Assembly: GCA_013042895.1 (NCBI GenBank) | Contig: JABDPD010000184.1 | Location: 1-5,742, forward strand | Reading direction: 5' to 3' | DNA length: 5,742 nt | DNA from: Boseongicola sp. | Lineage (GTDB): Bacteria > Pseudomonadota > Alphaproteobacteria > Rhodobacterales > Rhodobacteraceae | Shown here: positions 1-5,742 of the stretch, in pieces | How positions within the stretch are numbered: the stretch's first letter is position 1 | Layout of the letters: each line of letters begins with the position of its first letter | The notes under the pieces: generated by a model | The model's input: only the letters and a program-made list of their open reading frames with translations | Told to the model about the DNA's origin: nothing | Database searches by the model: none | Translations under genes and position numbers: made by a program

Positions 1-492
1 ATGATTGATACCGCAGAGCAGGCGCGCGAAATTGTGCGTGCGACCCGTTATCCGCCCGAGGGTAACCGGGGTGTGGGTGCTGCAATGGCGCGGGCGTCAA
101 ACTTTGGCGAGATTGCAGATGTGACGACGACGGCGAATGCCGAGATTTGTCTGTTTGTGCAGACGGAAAGCAAGAAATCCGTCGAAAACATCGACGAGAT
201 TGCCGTGGTGGATGGAGTGGACGGGGTGTTTATCGGCCCTGCTGATCTGGCCGCGGATATGGGGTTGCCGGGGCAGACTGCGCATCCTGACGTGCAGGCG
301 GCGGTGAAACACTGTCTTGAGCGCATTCATGCGGCGGGCAAAAAGGTCGGTATCATCGCGTTTGACGAGGCGCAGGTACGCACTTACGTCGACAACGGCG
401 CGGATTTTGTGGCTGTGGGCGGCGATACTGCTCTTTTGGGCAAGGCGATCCGGGGTGCCGCAGCCTTTGCGAATGAACTTCGCGGGCTTTGA
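1..492 (+). CDS. HpcH/HpaI-family aldolase, C-terminal part (5' end outside window)
   Basis: This is the last 163 residues of a class II, metal-dependent aldolase of the HpcH/HpaI family, which cleaves or forms 2-keto-3-deoxy and 4-hydroxy-2-oxo acids to give pyruvate plus an aldehyde. The family is usually about 250-260 residues, so roughly 90 are missing. The ATG at base 1 is almost certainly internal: MIDTAEQAREIVRATRYPP matches the family segment that normally follows a LVP-type strand. Visible family motifs are the RYPPEGNRGVG stretch (substrate loop), the metal-ligand glutamate in FVQTE (about residue 55) and the GVFIGPADLAADMG motif (about residues 75-88), whose aspartate is the other expected metal ligand. 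The C-terminal FVAVGGDTALL strand is also typical. The exact substrate cannot be read from the sequence; annotations such as 4-hydroxy-2-oxoheptanedioate aldolase (hpaI) would be guesses. It ends 109 bp before guaB and shows no functional link to it. Confidence 0.9.
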   Translation: MIDTAEQAREIVRATRYPPEGNRGVGAAMARASNFGEIADVTTTANAEICLFVQTESKKSVENIDEIAVVDGVDGVFIGPADLAADMGLPGQTAHPDVQAAVKHCLERIHAAGKKVGIIAFDEAQVRTYVDNGADFVAVGGDTALLGKAIRGAAAFANELRGL

Positions 493-504
493 GGCGCAAA
501 ATAT

Positions 505-540
505 AGCCTGAATTTGTGGCAGAGGCACAAATAGGGCTTT
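505..540 (+). terminator. Imperfect hairpin with short T run, possible terminator of the aldolase gene
   Basis: Twelve bases after the aldolase stop, AGCC (505-508) and ATTTGTG (512-518) pair with CACAAAT (526-532) and GGCT (535-538). This leaves a 7-base loop and an internal bulge (TGA against AG). The stem is followed by only three T (538-540) and then CC. The position fits a transcript end between two functionally unrelated genes. The AT-rich inner stem and short T run make it a weak intrinsic terminator, so it could instead be an attenuating or protective hairpin. Confidence 0.4.
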
Positions 541-2053
<1,513 letters not shown>

Positions 2054-2080
2054 GGTCTGAGGCAACATTGGGCAGGCGTT

Positions 2081-2093
2081 CTCCACGGTGGAG
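2081..2093. repeat. Perfect 13-bp palindrome overlapping a GGAGGG purine run downstream of guaB
   Basis: CTCCAC and GTGGAG flank a single central G, giving a perfect odd-centred palindrome. It overlaps a GGAGGG run (2090-2095) that could act as a Shine-Dalgarno for a GTG start at 2106. One central base is too few for a hairpin loop unless inner pairs open, so if functional it is more likely a protein-binding site or a way of hiding the ribosome site. It may be chance. Confidence 0.3.
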
Positions 2094-2126
2094 GGCGGTG
2101 TATCTGTGCGAGTGTTGCGAGGGGTC

Positions 2127-3281
2127 ATGGCTGAACGGGCGACGGAACCGGAAAACGGTCTTAACGAAGTAGTTGATTTGAATAACGATGCGCGCTGGCA
2201 AGCACGTCTCGAAGAAGCACGTGCGCGCCGCGCCGAAGCTTTGAAGCTGAAGGGCATGGACGACAAGCCAAGGCGCGCTCCGTCCAAGCCATGGGAAGAT
2301 GAAGCCAATACCGCGCTGGACGCAGAAAAGCATCAACGTGCGCTTGATGATGATGGGCTAGATTTCCACGATCGAATGAACGCGTTGCAGAAGGTGCTGA
2401 AGGAAAAGCAGCCTAAACAGGACGTTTCGGTGAAAGCGCCTGTCGTTCCAGATAACATGCGAAATTGGGCGCCTGAGGCGAAAGAAGAGCCTCTTGAAGC
2501 TCTCGTTTCTGCGCCTGAGCCTGTGAAAGTAGAGACGCCTGCGGTTCGGGTCGAAAAGTCTGGGCCCCCGGTGGACAGCTTTTTCGATGACCCGGCCTTC
2601 TCGACACCTGAGCCTGCAGATGTGCCTTCTGAAGAGCCTGAATTTGTGCCGATGGAAGCACTTGTTGATCCTTTGCCTCCCAGACGTCCGAAGCAGACGC
2701 GGCGTCCTTGGATTGAGGAGGCTGAGGCAGAGGAGAGAATAGCGGAAGAGGTTATTCAGGACGTGCGGGTTGAGTCCAAGGCACGCAAATCTGAAGGTAT
2801 GCCGTTTCTCCTCGGGATTGGATTGGTCGCTCTTGTTGCTATGCCGTTTTTCTACCTGCTGCCGCCGATGACACGCGGACCAGAAGGTGCGCAAGGGCCC
2901 GTGTTTGGGATGCAGCCGGCTTTTGGAATTACAGCGGCAATGGTTGAATTTCCGGTCGCGACGCAGTCGGGAGAGTTCGTGCCAAAATCAAGCATTGCGC
3001 CCATCGAGCCATTCACCGTTTTGGACGGAACTCCACCTGCATTTTCACGGGCGATGCCGTCCATAGCGGTTGCGCCCGAAGTGGAGGCCTTCTCTATGCC
3101 GGAAGTGTCGCGTCACAGTGATGAAGGACTGACGCAATTCGCGCGGGCAGACTTGCCGCGTTTTCAAGTGACGCAAGCAATGTGGGAGGCTCGGACTGGC
3201 ACCATTGACGGACTTGCCCGGTTACCTGGCGTTCTGGCCCCTGTGACAGCAACCAGTCTGATACCCAGACCTCGCCCGTGA
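2127..3281 (+). CDS. Single-pass membrane protein of unknown function, acidic and proline-rich
   Basis: I do not recognise a family. From the ATG at 2127 the protein is 384 residues. Its N-terminal ~220 residues are highly charged: a probable helix with Arg/Ala/Glu pattern (NNDARWQARLEEARARRAEA, about residues 19-38), then low-complexity stretches rich in Pro and Glu. One membrane helix, MPFLLGIGLVALVAMPFFYLL (225-245), follows a basic KARK. By the positive-inside rule the N-terminal part is cytoplasmic and the ~140-residue C-terminal part periplasmic. The C-terminal part has no cysteines or known motif and ends in PRPRP. The start is uncertain: ATG 2127 has GAGGGG (2119-2124) very close (2-4 bases), while GTG 2106 has GGAGGG about ten bases upstream and would add 7 residues. 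It sits 73 bp after guaB and 66 bp before the rRNA methyltransferase start, with no clear terminator on either side, so it is probably co-transcribed with them. Cell-envelope scaffolding is possible but unsupported. Confidence 0.8.
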   Translation: MAERATEPENGLNEVVDLNNDARWQARLEEARARRAEALKLKGMDDKPRRAPSKPWEDEANTALDAEKHQRALDDDGLDFHDRMNALQKVLKEKQPKQDVSVKAPVVPDNMRNWAPEAKEEPLEALVSAPEPVKVETPAVRVEKSGPPVDSFFDDPAFSTPEPADVPSEEPEFVPMEALVDPLPPRRPKQTRRPWIEEAEAEERIAEEVIQDVRVESKARKSEGMPFLLGIGLVALVAMPFFYLLPPMTRGPEGAQGPVFGMQPAFGITAAMVEFPVATQSGEFVPKSSIAPIEPFTVLDGTPPAFSRAMPSIAVAPEVEAFSMPEVSRHSDEGLTQFARADLPRFQVTQAMWEARTGTIDGLARLPGVLAPVTATSLIPRPRP

Positions 3282-3347
3282 GGCTTGCGCTTAAGGGTGG
3301 CTTTTGACACACCCGACGCGAACGGATTTCACAAAAAGGCTGGCGCA

Positions 3348-4526
3348 ATGACCCCTGCGGCGCGTGTTCAAGCAGCAATTGAAATACTTGATTTGGTTGC
3401 CTCCGACGTTGCAGTAGAAAAGGCCCTCACCGGCTGGGGTCGCAGGAGCCGTTTTGCCGGTTCGAAAGATCGCGCAGCAGTGCGTGACCATGTGTTCAGT
3501 GCTCTGAGATGCAAGCGATCGTTTGGCTGGCTTGGCGGTGGCGAGACGGGCCGTCACTTGATGTTTGGAGCGTTGAGGGCTGAGGGAATTGATCCGTCAG
3601 CATTGTTTAACGGGCTTGGGCATGGACCCGAACCGCTGACTGACGCGGAGCTGGCAAGTGCGGGCGATTTGTCTAGTGCGCCGCAACCAGTGCAATTGGA
3701 TGTCCCGGATTGGCTTTGGCCACATTTGCAGCAGAGCCTTGGCGATCAGACTAAGTCTACACTTGGTATGATGCGCGAACGAGCGCCCGTGCAGTTGCGC
3801 GCAAACACGATCGTTAAGGGTCGCGATGCGCTTTTGCAGGAACTGGTCACGGCAGGCTATGATGCGGTAGCGCTCGAAATGACCCCGACTGGCATTGAAG
3901 TAGCAGGCGCTCCGCGCGGGTTGGTTTCCCTTCCTGCATTTATCGAGGGTGCGTTTGAGATGCAGGACGGGGCTTCGCAAACCATTGTGGATAGGCTCTC
4001 CGGATTTGTAGCTGGTGCAGACGTACTCGACTATTGCGCAGGTGGTGGCGGCAAGTCTTTGGCAATGGCCGCATATACACCTAGGCGACTAGTGGCACAT
4101 GACGTCGACACGCGACGAATGTCGCATTTGCCAGAACGTGCGGAACGGGCTGGGGCTAAAGTCGAGATTGTCGGGGAAGTCTCAGGTCAGTTTGACTTGG
4201 TGCTGTGCGATGCGCCCTGTTCGGGCAGTGGAGCATGGCGACGCCAACCCGCAGCGAAGTGGGATTTGACACAGTCGCGCCTGAACGAGCTTCGTTCTAT
4301 GCAGATCGACATCTTGCGCAAAGCGCGAGCTTTCGTCCGCCCAGGTGGTCATCTCGCTTATGCAACTTGTTCGCTGCTCGACCATGAGAACGATAAAACA
4401 GTCGATACTTTTCTCTTGGAGGCTTCGGATTGGCATTCTGTAGTTCGATTGAGGTTAACGCCACTTGACGGTGGCGACGGGTTTTATCTGAATGTCATGA
4501 AAGAACGCGAGCCAGTGAAATCTTAA
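3348..4526 (+). CDS. rsmB: RsmB/NOP-family 16S rRNA (cytosine-C5) methyltransferase
   Basis: This SAM-dependent enzyme is expected to methylate C5 of a cytosine in 16S rRNA (C967 in E. coli for RsmB) during small-subunit maturation. The 392-residue product has an N-terminal helical NusB-like region (about residues 1-130, including SKDRAAVRDHVFSALRC). A pre-SAM segment follows (VQLRANTIVKGRDALLQEL and GAFEMQDGASQ), then the Rossmann methyltransferase core. Core motifs are motif I DYCAGGGGK (Asp228 onward), motif IV DAPCSGSGAWRRQPAAKW with the product-release Cys291, and motif VI ATCSLL with the catalytic Cys341. It is somewhat shorter than E. coli RsmB (429 residues), as is usual in Alphaproteobacteria, where the WRR.P..KW form is also typical. 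The ATG at 3348 is preferred over an in-frame TTG at 3285. It opens the conserved MTPAARVQAAIEIL and has AAAGG (3335-3339) eight bases upstream. Target specificity is inferred from family membership only. Confidence 0.92.
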   Translation: MTPAARVQAAIEILDLVASDVAVEKALTGWGRRSRFAGSKDRAAVRDHVFSALRCKRSFGWLGGGETGRHLMFGALRAEGIDPSALFNGLGHGPEPLTDAELASAGDLSSAPQPVQLDVPDWLWPHLQQSLGDQTKSTLGMMRERAPVQLRANTIVKGRDALLQELVTAGYDAVALEMTPTGIEVAGAPRGLVSLPAFIEGAFEMQDGASQTIVDRLSGFVAGADVLDYCAGGGGKSLAMAAYTPRRLVAHDVDTRRMSHLPERAERAGAKVEIVGEVSGQFDLVLCDAPCSGSGAWRRQPAAKWDLTQSRLNELRSMQIDILRKARAFVRPGGHLAYATCSLLDHENDKTVDTFLLEASDWHSVVRLRLTPLDGGDGFYLNVMKEREPVKS

Positions 4527-4549
4527 GGATTTCCGGGTGGCGTTTATGT

Positions 4550-4568
4550 TTGGTTAACCAATTATAAC
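4550..4568 (+). promoter_or_regulatory. Candidate cckA promoter: CtrA-like half-site in a palindrome plus -10-like box
   Basis: The 79-bp gap before cckA contains the perfect 12-bp palindrome TTGGTTAACCAA (4550-4561). Inside it, TTAACC (4554-4559) matches the known CtrA half-site. The full CtrA consensus TTAA-N7-TTAA is met only partly, because the second half reads TAAC at N7 spacing or ATAA at N6. Overlapping its right end is TATAAC (4563-4568), five of six bases of the sigma-70 -10 hexamer, which would start transcription near 4575. No good -35 lies 16-18 bp upstream, as expected for an activator-dependent promoter. CckA feeds CtrA phosphorylation, so a CtrA site here would make a feedback loop; this is inference. 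Confidence 0.4.
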
Positions 4569-4616
4569 GATTCTGATCACGTTAGATTCGTGATCGGGAT
4601 GCATCTTGGCAGATTC
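4569..4616. promoter_or_regulatory. Cluster of three GANTC (CcrM methylation) sites at the start of cckA
   Basis: GATTC occurs at 4569-4573, 4585-4589 and 4612-4616. GANTC is the recognition site of the cell-cycle methyltransferase CcrM in Alphaproteobacteria, and GcrA responds to methylated GANTC in promoters. Scanning the whole window by eye I find only four others (607, 1375, 2772 and 4742), about a third of the number expected by chance. Three in 48 bp is therefore notable. The first directly follows the TATAAC box, the second lies across the loop and right arm of the inverted repeat, and the third is inside the first codons of cckA. Confidence 0.45.
4575..4595. repeat. Perfect 7+7 inverted repeat just upstream of the cckA ribosome site
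   Basis: GATCACG (4575-4581) and CGTGATC (4589-4595) are exact reverse complements separated by the 7-base spacer TTAGATT; one more G-T and one C-G pair extend the stem outward. No T run follows, so it is not an intrinsic terminator for rsmB. It begins about where a transcript from the TATAAC box would start and ends just before GGGA (4596-4599), the likely cckA Shine-Dalgarno. It could be an operator for a dimeric regulator (centre-to-centre spacing of 14 bp) or an RNA hairpin limiting translation. Confidence 0.5.
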
Positions 4617-5289
4617 AACAACTCCAGACGGCGAAGCCCCATTTCTATCGCTTCAAACAGTGCGCCCGTTCCCGCTTGTCGTTATGTCAGCTTTAACGTT
4701 GATCTTCGCACTCGCCCGCCCACCGGGAGCTGCGATGATAGGATTCTTGGGTGCGGGGGCCGGTCTTGCGGCGGCGGCCGTCTTATTATGGGCGCTGGCT
4801 ATCCGTAATGTCATGGCCCGCATTCTGCTGGAGCGCGGGCTGGAAGCAGATGCGCGAGTGGAGGCTGCTCCGGTCATTGTTGGAGATTTGATCGGCCGAA
4901 TTCGGTTTGCAAATGCGGCAGCACTTTCCGAATTGACTGCCGATAATAGGATACCATTCAACGTTGCAGATATTCTGAGCGGTATTCTGGCAGATCCGAG
5001 CTGCGTTACTAGCCGATTACTGCGACTGGCAGATCAAACCGGACACGCGCTAGAGGACATCACGACGTCGGAAGGAACGCTTCGGTTGCGCGTTCAAAAG
5101 CGCGGACCCATGGTCTTTGTCTGGCGTGCGGAAATCATTGGAGCGGCGTATTCTGACGTCATTCAGGCGCGATCAGTTCCCGAACTTGGTGATGGCAAAG
5201 ATGTCGAGACCCAAGGACGCGCCGCTGACGTCGTGGGCCAGCCTTCACTGACGTCAGATGTGGTGGACGATTTGCCTGTTCCATCCTGA
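4606..5289 (+). CDS. cckA: CckA sensor histidine kinase, N-terminal part (frame broken at its 3' end)
   Basis: This is the first 227 residues of CckA, the membrane hybrid kinase/phosphatase that passes phosphate through ChpT to CtrA and CpdR; in Rhodobacterales this pathway controls motility, gene transfer agent and related traits. Two membrane helices are visible, about residues 22-37 ([15 protein letters not shown]) and 41-66 (glycine/alanine-rich), joined by a very short loop as in CckA. A PAS-like domain follows from about 88 ([18 protein letters not shown]) to about 170, then a variable linker. The last residues, DDLPVP, begin the next PAS domain. The frame then meets TGA at 5287-5289 while the protein plainly continues in frame 3, so this is not a natural C-terminus. 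The start is TTG 4606, because the frame is closed by a TGA at 4591 and no ATG is available. GGGA (4596-4599) lies six bases upstream. The nearby ATG at 4599 is out of frame. Confidence 0.82.
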   Translation: MADSTTPDGEAPFLSLQTVRPFPLVVMSALTLIFALARPPGAAMIGFLGAGAGLAAAAVLLWALAIRNVMARILLERGLEADARVEAAPVIVGDLIGRIRFANAAALSELTADNRIPFNVADILSGILADPSCVTSRLLRLADQTGHALEDITTSEGTLRLRVQKRGPMVFVWRAEIIGAAYSDVIQARSVPELGDGKDVETQGRAADVVGQPSLTSDVVDDLPVPS

Positions 5290-5742
5290 AGATAGCCGTT
5301 GATGGTGCAATTCTTTCGGCCAATCTCTCAGCCAGAAAGCTCCTAACTCTTGAGGGCGAAACCTTTCCACCGCTTTATGATCTCGTCGAGGGAATGGGGC
5401 GGTCGATTGCCGAATGGTTAACGGATGCGGCTCAAGGCCGGGGTCTTATGAAAACCGAGTTCGTGCGCGCTGTTGGTCCAACGCAGGAACTGTTTTTGCA
5501 GATTTCACTTGGGCGTGTTGAGGAGGATGGAGAGACCCGACTTATCGGTGTGTTGAACGACGCGACTGAACTGAAAACGCTTGAGGCGCAATTTGTACAA
5601 AGTCAAAAAATGCAAGCAATTGGACAACTTGCTGGCGGTGTCGCGCACGACTTCAACAATCTTCTGACTGCGATCAATGGCCATTGCGACTTACTCTTGC
5701 TGCGCCATGACGAAGGTGATCCCGAGTATATGGACCTTATGC
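5286..5742 (+). CDS. cckA: CckA continuation after the frameshift: PAS and start of the kinase core (3' end outside window)
   Basis: Read in frame 3 from the CTG at 5286, this stretch gives 152 codons continuing CckA without a gap. First comes the remainder of a PAS domain ([20 protein letters not shown] through [18 protein letters not shown]). Then comes the HisKA dimerisation helix with [20 protein letters not shown], whose H-box histidine is codon 5646-5648, followed by [20 protein letters not shown], a near-invariant CckA signature. The ATP-binding and receiver domains lie beyond the right edge. The frame is open only from 5229, after a TGA at 5226-5228, and has no plausible start codon or ribosome site near the join. 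It therefore belongs to the same gene as 4606-5289 rather than being a separate one. If the shift is real, this part would not be translated with the membrane half and the locus would be a pseudogene. Confidence 0.85.
   Translation, partial: MKIAVDGAILSANLSARKLLTLEGETFPPLYDLVEGMGRSIAEWLTDAAQGRGLMKTEFVRAVGPTQELFLQISLGRVEEDGETRLIGVLNDATELKTLEAQFVQSQKMQAIGQLAGGVAHDFNNLLTAINGHCDLLLLRHDEGDPEYMDLM

Noticed and set aside
2054..2126. Intrinsic terminator after guaB
   Set aside because: The only symmetric sequence (2081-2093) has a one-base centre and no following T run.
3304..3332. Perfect TTGACA (3304-3309) with TTTCAC 17 bp downstream as an rsmB promoter
   Set aside because: The -10 matches only three of six bases, and the predicted transcript start (about 3339) would fall after the rsmB ribosome site at 3335-3339.
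4590..4808. 72-codon frame-3 ORF overlapping cckA
   Set aside because: Its peptide is Arg/Ser/Gly-rich with no protein-like features, while frame 1 of the same DNA encodes the two CckA membrane helices.
5229..5742. A separate soluble kinase gene starting after 5289
   Set aside because: There is no start codon or ribosome site near the join, and the sequence begins in the middle of a PAS domain that completes the upstream frame.

Overview
The window reads as part of an alphaproteobacterial chromosome, most probably Rhodobacteraceae (Roseobacter-like). The grounds are a moderately high GC content, the CckA-type sensor kinase with two N-terminal membrane segments, the alphaproteobacterial form of the RsmB-family methyltransferase, and the scarcity of GANTC sites outside one promoter. 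All genes are on the + strand. I see no RNA genes, insertion sequences, CRISPR arrays or prophage.

Layout. (1) Bases 1-492 are the C-terminal part of an HpcH/HpaI-family aldolase cut by the left edge; an imperfect hairpin with a short T run (505-540) may end its transcript. (2) guaB, IMP dehydrogenase, is complete at 602-2053 with a strong Shine-Dalgarno. (3) An unrecognised single-pass membrane protein follows at about 2127-3281: a long acidic, proline-rich N-terminal part, one membrane helix and a presumably periplasmic C-terminal part. (4) An RsmB/NOP-family 16S rRNA m5C methyltransferase lies at 3348-4526. Genes 2-4 have short gaps (73 and 66 bp) with no clear terminator and are probably co-transcribed. 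(5) A dense 79-bp regulatory gap (4527-4605) precedes cckA, the hybrid histidine kinase that feeds the CtrA phosphorelay. cckA starts at a TTG (4606) and runs off the right edge with its phospho-accepting histidine codon at 5646-5648.

The two points most worth attention are both at cckA. First, the reading frame is broken: frame 1 stops at 5287-5289, but the CckA protein continues without a gap in frame 3 from 5286, so a single base appears to be missing near 5283-5286. This is either a genuine loss-of-function mutation or a sequence error. Second, the short region upstream of cckA packs a CtrA-like half-site inside a 12-bp palindrome, a TATAAC -10-like box, a perfect 7+7 inverted repeat, and three of the roughly seven GANTC (CcrM methylation) sites in the whole window. 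That suggests that transcription of cckA is itself under cell-cycle or methylation control.

Functionally the window mixes purine biosynthesis (guaB), ribosome maturation (rsmB) and cell-cycle/motility signalling (cckA). I do not see an undescribed multi-gene system; apart from the cckA control region and frameshift, and the orphan membrane protein, this is ordinary core-genome sequence.
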